Shown: piece after piece, positions 20,885 to 29,583 of the stretch
Position numbering within the stretch: position 1 is the first letter of the stretch
Layout: each line of letters starts with the position of its first letter
From: Chara braunii
Lineage: Eukaryota > Streptophyta > Charophyceae > Charales > Characeae
Assembly: GCA_003427395.1 (NCBI GenBank)
Contig: BFEA01000034.1
Span: forward strand, 4,161,147-4,192,044
Direction: 5' to 3'
Length of the DNA: 30,898 nt
The notes under the pieces: model-generated
What the model saw: only the letters and a program-made list of their open reading frames with translations
What the model was told of the DNA's origin: nothing
Database searches by the model: none
Translations under genes and position numbers: made by a program

Positions 20885-22303
20885 TCAGAAAATTTGCCAC
20901 AATTTTTCTGTTGTTGTTGGTCCATCTTCCCCTCCTTCAGCAGCTGTTGCATGTGCTCTTTCCTGATTGTTCTGTCGAGGAGTACCCTCCATCCCTCCCG
21001 GATTCATACGAGACGGAGTTCCTTGAGGGGGGGGGGGCGGGGAAGTTAGGACAGCTCGCTTGAGCACCAAAGAGCCCTGATGTGCCAGTTGCCAGACCCA
21101 CCCCGTTAGGGGGGGGGTGAACTTGCTGCTGAAGGTGTTGGATCCATGGTGCGTAGGCCTGAACCAGCCATGGTAACCAGCCTTGTGCTTGTGCTTGAGG
21201 CCCCGGGGGGATGCCGCCTTGAGGAAGAGACCCCGGAGAGAAAATTGGATTGAATTGCGCATACTGATAGGGTTGAAACCCTTGTTGTTGATCCGAGATC
21301 GAAGCTCCTGATCTGCCGTCTTACGGATTGTGAGAAGTGTTCGGGCCCATCGGTCCTTGATAGAGAGGAGCAGAAGTTCCAGCTTGAGAGTAGCCTGGAG
21401 TCTGGCCTGGAGCTTGTTGTGGACCCTGATCTTGTCGTTGTCGAGCCGCACGCCTACAGTGGGCTTCCTCATGGAAGAATGCTCTACATTTGCTACACCG
21501 TGGAGTATCGGAGCAGGTCAGGTTGACTGAGAGCTCATCTCCTTCTGCCGTAATTACGATGATCTTATCCTTCATGTTGGCTCAAGCATCAGGCTCTAGG
21601 TCGAATTTGACATTGATTAGAGAAGGCTTCTGACGGTCAGTTTCGACCGGGTGAGTTCTAACGATAGGGCCAATGGCCTTGCGAATTTGCGCTTCTAGGT
21701 AAATGAAGGAGTCGAGCGGGACCTGAACAGCAACAATCCAAAAGGAAGCATGTTCTTTCTCCGTTCTTTGCTCACGTAACTGGGCTTTGGTCAACCAGGG
21801 CTTGAATTCAAGCCTATACTCGGTAGGTCCCAGGGTAATCGAATCGTGTCCTTTGGTAACCATCCAAGATGCAATTGCCCTACTCTTTGCTACATAAGAA
21901 ACTACATTCGGGCTTTCTACCTTCACTCTTCCTCGACTAAAAGACCCCACTTCGAAGCTGCCCTCCTGGAGTTTGGAATCTTCGTACGCCCTCACGATAT
22001 CATCTTTAACCTTCTTTGGAGGAAATTGAGCACCCTCTCGAAAGATTATTGTAACTACACGTTCTTTCAACCAGTTAATCTTGATCCTATCGATGGAGGC
22101 GTTGACCTTGAAACGGACCTCCCTGCCTTCGATTTCCATTTCACCAGGGTCAATGTCCGAGGGACAGATTCCTTCCTCATAGCAGAGGCGGATGAGTTCC
22201 CGAGCGTGGCGCTCATCTTCCCATCTAGACCAGGGTCTGGCGGGGGGGAGCGAGGTCCCCGTTCGTTCGGATCAGTCGGGGCAGCGACATTTTCCACCTC
22301 CAT
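20885..22303 (-). pseudogene. LINE-type ORF1 (DUF4283-like region, zinc knuckle), broken, no ORF2
   Basis: Read on the minus strand from ATG at 22301-22303. A Pro-rich start shifts frame at a 7-base C run (plus-strand G run 22242-22248). Restoring phase gives a continuous frame including ELIRLCYEEG, EGREVRFKV and FWIVAVQVPLDSF, typical in layout of the DUF4283 region of plant L1-type ORF1. An in-frame TGA lies at 21582-21584. The same frame then resumes with a CX2CX4HX4C zinc knuckle (21456-21497), a TAA at 21321-21323 and a Gln/Pro-rich tail with further shifts at G runs (about 21029-21040, 21110). Several breaks fall in homopolymers and may be sequencing artefacts. No endonuclease or reverse transcriptase follows below 20885, so the element is 3'-truncated or rearranged. 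A gag of another retroelement is the alternative. Confidence 0.6.
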
Positions 22304-22753
22304 GATGCAAGATACTTAGCGATGCCAGACTACGTTGGGCGTGGAATCAGCGTTCGGACATAGAGACCACTTCGGGCTGCGAACCAGGACACCTTGAATA
22401 GAAAATGAGGTAAGGGAATGAAGAGATCCAACTACAGAGAGGCCAGAAGAGGTTGGTTGCTACGTGCTGATGAGCACTACATCATGGAGACAGAACAGGA
22501 AGTTCCCACTGACATTAACGGTAATGGAGGAAGGGAGGAGGTTTCTTACCAGCTGGACTTTTGGTCGCCAACCTACTCACCTACCAATTCGTGAGGCGGG
22601 CCGCTCGGACATGGCGAGCGGGAAGCGGGACAGGAACCTGTGCGTCATCATGGTGGTGAGGCTACAGGCGACCAGTCTTCGTTGTTACCGAGGAGACCGC
22701 GCGCGGACCGACACGCCGTAGCGCCGGTGGGGGCGCGCCGGCGAAACCCTGAC
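22304..22753. other. no recognisable gene; upstream flank of LINE-type ORF1
   Basis: Possibly the 5' untranslated part of the minus-strand element. GC content rises toward 22700. No independent coding signal seen. Confidence 0.35.
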
Positions 22754-23089
22754 AGCATCCTTTTTCTTTTTTTCTTTTTTTTTTTTGAAAGGGCGAAGCC
22801 TTGAGGTATTATCATCGGACTAACCAGCCCAGGTAAATTCAATCTTGTGTCTAATCTGACAACGGTGGCCTGATAGCCTTAGGGTGGCCTGATAGCCTTC
22901 AGGAAACCCCCAACGGGGGGCACCGGCCAGGGGACAGCCGGTGGCAGAGGGACCGAGCATCATCTGAGTGGCCAGTCGCTGTGCCTCCCCGATTACCCCT
23001 CCCCCTATGAACATCAGCAGAGCCTGCTTTTTAATGCCAATTGGGGGGACCAACGGGCTATCTCTAGGTGGCGGGCGCCAAGCATCCTT
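22754..23089 (-). mobile_element. short retroposon with A-rich tail and 9-bp target-site duplication
   Basis: The 9-mer AGCATCCTT occurs at 22754-22762 and 23081-23089, bracketing 318 bp. On the minus strand the insert ends with an A-rich tail (plus-strand T tract about 22761-22787) right against one duplication. This is the signature of LINE-machinery retroposition. The minus-strand head contains TAGCCCGTTGG, resembling a box A, but no good box B, so SINE versus 5'-truncated LINE is undecided. A 20-bp unit GGTGGCCTGATAGCCTT is tandemly doubled at about 22865-22900. Confidence 0.75.
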
Positions 23090-23809
23090 GGAGATGACGA
23101 GGAGATGAATGGAGGAGAGAAAAAGAATTGAAAGAAATAACCGGCGAGCTCAGATAGGTCCGGCACGCCAAGAGGCAAGGTGCCATCCACTTGTCAGATT
23201 TGTTTGTTCTGGACCATAGTAACTAACGGATCTCGTCGGACCACTCACCAAACAACCAACATCGTGAACGCATGTGAACCACCGTTTCGTCCCGATACGT
23301 CCAAAATGTCGGGCTTTTTCTGCCAGGTAGTGCGGCGAGCCCCGACGGATTGATTACAAGCATCGACGTCCAGAAACATAGGATGCGGGCTGGCAAGCGG
23401 GAACTTCAGAAAATAAGAGGAAAAAAAAAGGGAACTCCCTCGGACCTTTGCCCACGTGAACGTGGATTTCGTTGATGACATGTCGATGCGCACGTGCCAC
23501 AGTCATCGGTGTCCGTGTCCGTGTTCGCGACGCCATCTCGAACTTGGTGCTCGCTCCTCGCTCCTCGCTCCTTGGGGGTACGTGTAGCATGGACCCTGTG
23601 CTATGACACGCGAACCTACCCACTAACTATGGCGCGAAGCTACCCCTTAACGTGGGTTAGCTGACGGTGCGTGACGCGCCTCTCCTCCGCTGTGTCGGAG
23701 GTTGGCACCCGCTGCCTGGTGCAGCGGGGCTGGAAGCGGGCACTACCCTGTTCGCCCGAATAGAACGCTCGGTGATTACTCTTCGCTGCATCTGGACTGG
23801 AAGTCGTGG
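23090..23809. other. no recognisable gene; intergenic toward PnsB1
   Basis: Frames on the minus strand (23245-23493, 23354-23623) have no recognisable motif. A short 8-bp tandem GCTCCTC(G) repeat lies near 23550-23573. Confidence 0.4.
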
Positions 23810-23851
23810 GTGTCGGGGAGCTACGAGCTACTACCGGTAGCTCCCCGACAC
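23810..23851. promoter_or_regulatory. long perfect inverted repeat upstream of PnsB1, CTACCGGTAG in its loop
   Basis: A 15-bp arm GTGTCGGGGAGCTAC (23810-23824) is followed after 12 bp by its exact complement (23837-23851). The 10-bp palindrome CTACCGGTAG straddles the loop and right arm (23831-23840) and recurs at 23974-23983 and 24441-24450. Function is unknown; location suggests DNA-level regulation or a small MITE end. Confidence 0.55.
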
Positions 23852-24025
23852 GGTAGCACGTTGCTGCTGGCGAACACGGTCGCTCTCTCTCTCCGTCTCT
23901 CTGTCTCTCTGTGTGTCTGTCTCTCTCTCTCTGACCCTTTCATGCAGCAAGTCGTGCGCGTTGGGGAGGTCGACTACCGGTAGCACACTGCTGTGCTTCG
24001 GCTTGCAGCCGCCAAAGCGCGCCAA

Positions 24026-24050
24026 ACGCACCGGGGGCACACCGGTGCGT
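24026..24050. promoter_or_regulatory. ACGCACCGG/CCGGTGCGT inverted repeat
   Basis: A perfect 9-bp inverted repeat with a 7-bp spacer, about 280 bp before the PnsB1 start codon. Confidence 0.5.
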
Positions 24051-24100
24051 CCGACGTGGCCGGGCATTTGTTCCTGACCGCTCCTCTCTCACCGCCCGCC

Positions 24101-24304
24101 ACGTCAGCGCCACGGTCCGACGTCGCAGCGTGCCAAGTCCCGCCGTGGCCCCGTCACAACACCCGACACGTCAGCGCGACGTCACGAGCTCCTGGGAACT
24201 CGCCGCCAACGGCGCGCTCTGTTGCCTCTTTTATCGCGACTGAGCGTTCGACACGTCAGCGCCACGTCAGCGCCAGTCAGAAGATTTTGTCTGGAGGTTG
24301 ACGT
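24101..24304. promoter_or_regulatory. PNSB1: cluster of ACGTCA (TGACGT) sites in the PnsB1 upstream region
   Basis: Four perfect copies of ACGTCAGCGC (24101, 24168, 24253, 24264), one further ACGTCA (24179-24184) and one TGACGT on the plus strand (24299-24304) occur within about 205 bp before the start codon. TGACGT is the core bound by TGA-type and other plant bZIP factors. The clustering is seen; control by a bZIP factor is inference. Confidence 0.55.
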
Positions 24305-24326
24305 GGCTGCTTAGAGAAAAGCCAAA

Positions 24327-25937
24327 ATGGCCGCCGCCGTTATGATGCAACCCGTCCCGCACGCTCATCAGCACGTGCACGTGTCACCACAGGGCCTCTC
24401 CGCGGCCCAGGTGCGTCGCCGAGATTTCCGAGCCGATCAGCTACCGGTAGGTCCGCCCGGAGCGAAGTGTCGTCGTATTGCCGCTGCTGCTGGTTCTCCA
24501 GACGGACACGTGTCAGGTGGTGGTGGTAATTCTGGAGCGGCCATCTCCGCGCGAGACATGGCACCACCTCGAGGGGGAGGGGTGACAAATGAGGAGGAGG
24601 GAGGGGCCAGAGAGCTGGCAAGCAGGGTGAAGACGGCGATGACAAGGGGTGTGGGGTTGTCGAGGAGCAGGAGGAGGAGGAGGGCTATGGCGTCCGTCAA
24701 AGTCAATGCGAAGAAGAAGTCCAACCTTCCAGGAAAGGACGACTGGCAGATGTTTCCCGACGACTACTACGACGAAGAGCTGGACTACGGAGAGGTGCTG
24801 TCGACTGGCAAACAGACGGGCACGGAGCCTCGACCTCCCAACGATCCCGACAGCGGCATGGGGTTCTTGGACTTCCCCGCTTACCACCTGCCAGAGATTG
24901 CCTCTCTGGGCTTGAAGATAAGGAACGATATCAGGAAGCTGTGCTGCTTTGTGGCCGGGGGCGTGTACGAGAACCTGCTGTTCTTCCCCATCATCGAGCT
25001 GATGAAGAAACGCAATCCGGGTGTGAAGGTGGACGTGATTGCCTCTCCCCGGGGGAAGCAGACGTACGAGCTGAACAAGAACGTCAGGTTTGCGAGGGCC
25101 TTCGACTTCGAAGTGCCGTTCATCAGCCCCGATGATTACGCCGACATGGCCGGGCTGGTCAAGTCGGAGGTGTACGACATGATGATCTCCACGAAGAAGG
25201 CGGGGCCTGGGCAGGCCATCTTGATGTTCCTGGGGGATTGCAGAAACCGCATTGCGTACGTGCGGTCGGACCCAAATGGGGTCTACGCGAGCTGGATGCT
25301 GAACACCCCTATCGAAGTGGAAAGGAACGAGCTGGCGGATGATGGGGTTGAGATGTACAAGGAGCTGGTGGAAGAGCTGGACGACAATGATGAGTACGTC
25401 CCGAAGCTGCAGGTCTGGGTGCCGGGATTGGTGCGCAAAGCGGCGCGCGACAAGTACGAGCCGTACGGACTGAAGTCGGGGGAGTTCGTCGTAATGCACG
25501 GGCTCGAATCCACGTCCAAAGCGACCATGAAGTCGAGGGGGGATCCCGACAGCCTCCTGGGTCTGGACAGCTGGAAGAAGATCATGCGCGCTAGCAAACA
25601 CCCCGTCTTGTTCGTCGTCCCCCATGACCGCGACCTCTCGACAGCCCAAGGGGCCCTCGGGCGCAATGCGTATGTGATCAAGATAACCACACCGGGGCAG
25701 CTTGCAGCAGTCATTGATGACTCGATGGGGGTGGTGACAACCAACACCGCTGCGGTGCAGCTTGCGGGGGCATTGAAGAAGACCAGTGTGGCAATGTTCT
25801 GCTCGGAGGGGAAGGCGATGAAGTTCGTGCCGGACGCGCAGGAGAGGCAATGCCAGATAGTCGCATCAAGCACAGGAAAACTCGCAGATGTTGACATAGC
25901 AGAGGTGATCACTGCCATGACGACGAGTTTTGCGTAG
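24327..25937 (+). CDS. PNSB1: photosynthetic NDH subunit of subcomplex B 1 (PnsB1/NDF1), chloroplastic
   Basis: A 536-residue protein matching, from memory, land-plant PnsB1 (also NDF1/NDH48), a nuclear-encoded peripheral subunit of the chloroplast NADH dehydrogenase-like complex that works with photosystem I in cyclic electron flow. The match starts near residue 145 (DDYYDEELDYGE) and runs to the end: GGVYENLLFFP (211-221), PRGKQTYELNKNVR (241-254), TTPGQLAA (454-461) and VVTTNTAAVQLA (469-480). That last motif resembles the C-terminal signature of family 9 glycosyltransferases with its catalytic-type residues changed, so a non-catalytic GT-B-like fold is likely (inference). Residues 1 to about 130 are rich in Ala, Arg and Gly and suit a plastid transit peptide, longer than the Arabidopsis one. 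ATG 24327 follows AAAA and is the first ATG of the frame. No intron interrupts it. The frame is intact. Confidence 0.93.
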   Translation: MAAAVMMQPVPHAHQHVHVSPQGLSAAQVRRRDFRADQLPVGPPGAKCRRIAAAAGSPDGHVSGGGGNSGAAISARDMAPPRGGGVTNEEEGGARELASRVKTAMTRGVGLSRSRRRRRAMASVKVNAKKKSNLPGKDDWQMFPDDYYDEELDYGEVLSTGKQTGTEPRPPNDPDSGMGFLDFPAYHLPEIASLGLKIRNDIRKLCCFVAGGVYENLLFFPIIELMKKRNPGVKVDVIASPRGKQTYELNKNVRFARAFDFEVPFISPDDYADMAGLVKSEVYDMMISTKKAGPGQAILMFLGDCRNRIAYVRSDPNGVYASWMLNTPIEVERNELADDGVEMYKELVEELDDNDEYVPKLQVWVPGLVRKAARDKYEPYGLKSGEFVVMHGLESTSKATMKSRGDPDSLLGLDSWKKIMRASKHPVLFVVPHDRDLSTAQGALGRNAYVIKITTPGQLAAVIDDSMGVVTTNTAAVQLAGALKKTSVAMFCSEGKAMKFVPDAQERQCQIVASSTGKLADVDIAEVITAMTTSFA

Positions 25938-26081
25938 TTGGGGTTGGGGGGGGGAGGGGGGAGGGGAGGGGGTCTGAGCAGCTCGCTTTGTTGTGTAATA
26001 CGTCTTGCATGTCGATTTTTGTTTAATATTTTACATTTGCAATTTTTGCACTTTCATTTTCTACTATATCATATATAATAC
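25938..26081 (+). other. PnsB1 3' region
   Basis: A G-rich run (about 25942-25971) directly follows the stop, then AT-rich sequence with TGTAA at 25994-25998 and several TTTAATATTTTAC-like words that could serve as polyadenylation signals. The exact end cannot be set from sequence. Confidence 0.35.
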
Positions 26082-26101
26082 ACACACACACACACACACA
26101 C
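26082..26101. repeat. (CA)n microsatellite
   Basis: Ten CA dinucleotides. Confidence 0.9.
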
Positions 26102-26190
26102 AGATGTCACATATTTATCAACTCATATCTGTCAACTAATATATACATATATAGTATATGGTATACTTTTTTATATATATCGTCACAAAT

Positions 26191-26539
26191 AGAACTGCCC
26201 GGTAAACCGTAGGCAGAGAGAGAGAAGAGGACAACAAACGAGTATATGTATATGTATATAGGCAGTGGTTGGTGCCCACCTCCTGAGAGGGGTATCAGTT
26301 GTTGGGCATATAGCCGGCCAACCGCAGTTAGTTGCCGAGCTTGAGAGATAGCGGCATTCATTGACTGTGGTTAGGGGCGGGGTTAAGCTGGATTATCACG
26401 TCACTTAACAGTATCATCATGGGGTTAGGGAACTCGGCAGACTGTAGAGGGGTCAGCCTCTTGATGAGTCAAAAGGTGAAAACTCCGACGAAACAGTCCG
26501 TCTCAACCCCTCTCTGCCTACGGTTCACCGGGCAGTTCT
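26191..26539. mobile_element. MITE with 30-bp terminal inverted repeats
   Basis: Left terminus 26191-26220 begins AGAACTGCCCGGTAAACCGT; right terminus 26510-26539 is its reverse complement with a single mismatch. The element is 349 bp and noncoding. Flanking TCACAAAT and TCATGAAG match at 5 of 8 positions, so an 8-bp duplication is possible but not proven. AT dinucleotide tracts border both sides. The interior contains a hammerhead-like core, listed separately. Confidence 0.8.
26447..26512 (+). ncRNA. hammerhead-ribozyme-like motif inside the MITE, probably degenerate
   Basis: Core words in hammerhead order: TTGATGA (26461-26467; consensus CTGANGA, so C3 reads T or a T was inserted), stem II GTC/GAC (26468-26470, 26487-26489), GAAA (26490-26493), a minimal stem III AC/GT closed by a 5-base loop, and cleavage triplet GTC (26500-26502). 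GAGGGGT (26447-26453) and ACCCCTC (26506-26512) can form the distal part of stem I. The C3 change and unpaired bases next to the core argue against activity in this copy. Confidence 0.35.
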
Positions 26540-27186
26540 TCATGAAGATACGTTTATATATATATACATAGATAGGTATATATATATACATATCTAGTAT
26601 ATGTATATATATGTTGTGTGCGTTTAGAGTCTATAGACAGTATCGTGTGTGTGGATGTATGGATGCGTGGGTGGGTGGGTGGATGGGTGTGTTTAGACAG
26701 AGAGGCAGGTCTTTGGCGTGTTATGCTCTCAACATAATCCATGTGCACCTTCTTGCCGATGCCAATTTTAACACTCTCATTGCCACCCTATAAAAAGTCA
26801 GTCCTTTCTGCTGCACCGTCTTCCTCATGTCATGCCCAATTCTTTTTCTGCTTGATCCCATGTTTCTTGATTTCTTTTCTTTCTTTTTATTATGTAAAAC
26901 TTTAAACCCTTCCNAAAAAAAAAAAAAAAAAAAAAAAACGACAACAACACAACCCTTTCACTCTCGCAAAAGGCCAATGATGGTCTCACAACAGATGGCA
27001 TCTCGTTTCATTATTCTTCGGCAGTGTTAGCCAAACAACAGACACACAAAGAAAAGAAAAAAAGAAAAAAAAAACAAAAAAATTTCTCTGTTGCGAAAGG
27101 CCAATTAAGGCCTCGCTACAGATGTGATATTCTTTTTATTTTCTTAACTAAGCTATCTTCTTTCTCAGGTTCACCTTCTCATTTCT
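26540..27186. other. no recognisable gene; AT tracts, poly-A and short retroposon-like ends
   Basis: TATATA-rich sequence (26556-26612), a poly-A tract (26915-26938, one unresolved base at 26914) and an A-rich stretch (27050-27080). GCGAAAGGCCAAT-like words recur after each A-rich tract (about 26967 and 27095), suggesting related repeats. Confidence 0.45.
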
Positions 27187-27232
27187 ACCTACCTACCTAC
27201 CTACCTACCTACCTACCTACCTACCTACCTAC
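27187..27232. repeat. (CTAC)n microsatellite
   Basis: About eleven CTAC units. Confidence 0.9.
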
Positions 27233-27429
27233 CAGGCCACCACTATGCCTAAGCCTATACAGGAGACCCCTGCAAGCATAGCTACCTCGCACAATCAAGG
27301 GGATGCATGTTGCCCCCCGGCCTAATTGGCGGTGCCCACGGAGTGGGGCCAGTGCCCGCTGTCAGGGTGCTGGCTATTGCAAAGACCGAGCCTTTTGCCA
27401 GTAGCTGTGCCTTCTCCCCCTGCCCGGCC

Positions 27430-27546
27430 AACACTCTCCCACACAACACACACCACCCACACACACCCACACACACCCGTGTTAGCAGCAGTGTCTAAAG
27501 TCAACTCTCTCCCAGACACCACACACCACCCACACACACGCACACA
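27430..27546. repeat. duplicated CA-rich block
   Basis: The block ACACACCACCCACACACAC occurs twice (about 27448 and 27522) separated by unique sequence. Confidence 0.75.
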
Positions 27547-27624
27547 TTCTCGCCGGTGTTGGCTAAGGACCTGACCCGACCCGACCCGAGCAATCCCGAT
27601 CAGGGGGAGCAAGCCAATTATCTG

Positions 27625-27997
27625 AGGGTGGACTCACACCAACACGTAAAATAGCGAAGTAGCAAAATTTGTGAACCTCTAGGGTCACATGTTTGCAGTA
27701 TTTTGAGAATTGGAGTATGTGGATGCCAGCGGCCTGGGGAGCAGGGGTCATACGAATTTTGTGGGCACCTCTGGAGGAGCCTGAATTTTCTTTTCTGTGA
27801 TTTCTTTCTGCGGTCGCTATTAATTTTTTGTGCCTCACACTGTGTGACTGCAATGTGCCTAAATTCGAGTTCGGATGACTGGTCGCAGTCGTGTCTTTTC
27901 TGTTTTGTGATAGATACAGGAGAGCTGTGTGATCAGGCCGTGCCCTATAATAGCAGCGCACAATTTGCGGTTTTGCGGGCTAGTGTGAGTAGGCCCT
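27625..27997. mobile_element. candidate MITE related to the 29584 element
   Basis: CTGAGGGTGGACTCACACCA near 27625 is approximately inverted at the right end (TAGTGTGAGTAGGCCCTCAG to 27999). Terminal arms match at roughly three quarters of positions. No coding frame with motifs inside. The assignment is supported by similarity of its right arm to the right arm of the 29584-29695 element. Confidence 0.4.
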
Positions 27998-27999
27998 CA

Positions 28000-28298
28000 G
28001 TTGGTTCGGACCATGCATGCCCCAGGCTGTCAGACTGTGGGGATTGAACCCGCGATCCTCCTGAATCCTTCCTCAGTGTTAGCCAAACATTCCCTGAAAA
28101 AGAAAAAGAAAAAACTGGGACCTTGCCGCAGCCCAGGTTGTTGTAGAGGCTGGATTACAGACATATGAGAGTCACCTTCGGCACTCGGCCATGTGGTAGA
28201 GGCCCCCTAATCTTATAGGACTCCCTCCCAACCTACCTCTTTCGTAATTTCTCTTGGCGCACTCCTAGTCCCACTATCCTACCTCAGCGAAGGCAGGA
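28000..28298. other. no gene; isolated pol III-like boxes on the minus strand
   Basis: The minus strand reads a perfect box B GGTTCAATCCC (28040-28050) preceded by a box A-like TGGCTAACACTG (28074-28085), only 23 bp apart. An A-rich tract follows at 28097-28115. No foldable tRNA is apparent. Confidence 0.35.
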
Positions 28299-28438
28299 GT
28301 TGTTTGTCTAAGTGTAGACTAGTAACAGACCCTCTTGGTCCTTTGGCAGATCACACCTGTCAAACCAGGCAGCCGTAGTTAAGAGGGCACCAGTTGTTTG
28401 TCTAGAGTGAGACCGGGTTGTTTAGCTAGAGTTCAGAC
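28299..28438. repeat. GTTGTTTGTCTAGAG repeats
   Basis: GTTGTTTGTCTA(G/A)-type words start at 28299, 28393 and 28417, and again at 28774 and 29517, several followed by a near-palindromic GTCTAGAC and then, 16-32 bp later, by GG(A/C)(G)AGATCAC. Confidence 0.75.
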
Positions 28439-28594
28439 TACCGTAGGGGGGGAAAAAGCCTTCTCTGTCCTTGGGAGTCCAGGAGATGGCAGCTTCTGAG
28501 GCACTTTTGTACGAGGCCACGAGGCCAAAAGTGCCCTGCGCGCCAAACTTTGCCGATCCCCCAGCGCAACAATTGTTTTTTTTTTCCCCTTTTG

Positions 28595-28712
28595 GATGGC
28601 ACGGCCAGCCATTGTGGTCCAGTAGTCTGGAAGCCCGAAAGTTGTGGGGTCTTTTTGATGGCACCGCCAGCCATTGTGGTCCCGTAGCCCGGAAGCGCGA
28701 AAGTTGCGGGGC
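28595..28712. repeat. 62-bp tandem duplication
   Basis: GATGGCACGGCCAGCCATTG-type unit at 28595 repeats at 28657 with few changes, through GCGAAAGTTG(C/T)GGGG. Confidence 0.85.
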
Positions 28713-28866
28713 CTGCACGACAAGGACCCATGGCCTATATGGGCCAAGACCAGCCGTTGTACAGAAGGCACAAGTTGTTTGTCTAGAGTCTAGACCTTCT
28801 CTGTTCTTCTGGAGATCACCCAGCTCATCTGGCTGAATGGTGCACCTGTGAACTGTCGACAAAGGG

Positions 28867-29331
28867 CCTCGCTCCACCACCCACCAAACTCGATTCCCCG
28901 TGGTGAGTACTAACCACAGGACTTTTCTCACCGAATCACTGCCTCGCTCCACCACTCGCCACACATGTACACTCACCACCTGCCTCGTCTTGTAGTGTGG
29001 TGAGCTCACCACTTTTGGTGAGAACCCGAGAGGTCCCACCACAACCCCGCCCTTGCAGGCGGGGAAAACCAGAACCGTGGTGAGTGGGCGGGTTGAATGC
29101 TCACTACACACAACCCCACCATTGCAGGCGGGGAAAACCAACACCGTGGTGAGCGGGCGTGGTGAATGCTCACCACAGTCCAGTCGCCACGGCAAAACAA
29201 CGTTTTTCTGACATTCGCGCCGTGGTGAGTGGTGGAGCTGTCAGGCAGTTCACCAAAACGGTGTTGTGGTGAGTGGTGGAGCTGTCAGGCAGTTCACCAA
29301 AACGGTGTTGTGGTGAGTGGTGGAGCGAGGC
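28867..29331. mobile_element. CACC/GGTG-rich element with inverted ends, copy 1
   Basis: Left end CCTCGCTCCACCACCCACCA (about 28866-28885) is the reverse complement, one mismatch, of the right end TGGTGAGTGGTGGAGCGAGG (about 29311-29330). Inside are a 69-bp tandem pair (from 29041 and 29110, with TTGCAGGCGGGGAAAACC) and a 44-bp unit repeated from 29222, 29266 and 29310. Open frames across it (28422-29195 minus) are by-products of the repeats. Confidence 0.65.
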
Positions 29332-29583
29332 GCAAATAGACATGAGTTGTGGTTCTAATCCAGACGGGGGACCAGACGAGCCGAGTAACTCTGCATTACC
29401 TGGGCGCTGTCAGCTCCATGATGCTACCTTGAGGCTGTCGCCATTACAGAAAAAAAAAAAGGGAAAAAAGAAAGAAATGGAACTGGACAGATAAAGACAC
29501 TAGCCGCAGCCCTAGAGTTGTTTGTCTAGAGTCTAGACTAGAAAAGAACGGTCTGTGTCATTCTGGAGATCACAGCTTTTGTA
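29332..29583. other. no gene; A-rich tract and a GTTGTTTGTCTAGAG unit
   Basis: An A-rich run at 29450-29478 resembles a retroposon tail, but no matching target-site duplication was found. The repeat unit at 29517-29571 closely matches the one at 28774-28816. Confidence 0.4.

Noticed and set aside
22466-22476. CTGATGAG hammerhead core word
   Set aside because: No GAAA element or cleavage triplet in the required positions nearby.
24513-25850. 445-codon open frame on the minus strand
   Set aside because: It is antisense to PnsB1 and reflects the GC-rich codon use of that gene; no motif is recognisable.
28040-28085. tRNA gene on the minus strand
   Set aside because: Box B is perfect but the spacing to the box A-like word is only 23 bp and no acceptor or anticodon stem forms.
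28422-29195. 257-codon open frame on the minus strand
   Set aside because: It runs through tandem CACC/GGTG repeats and repeats its own residues accordingly.
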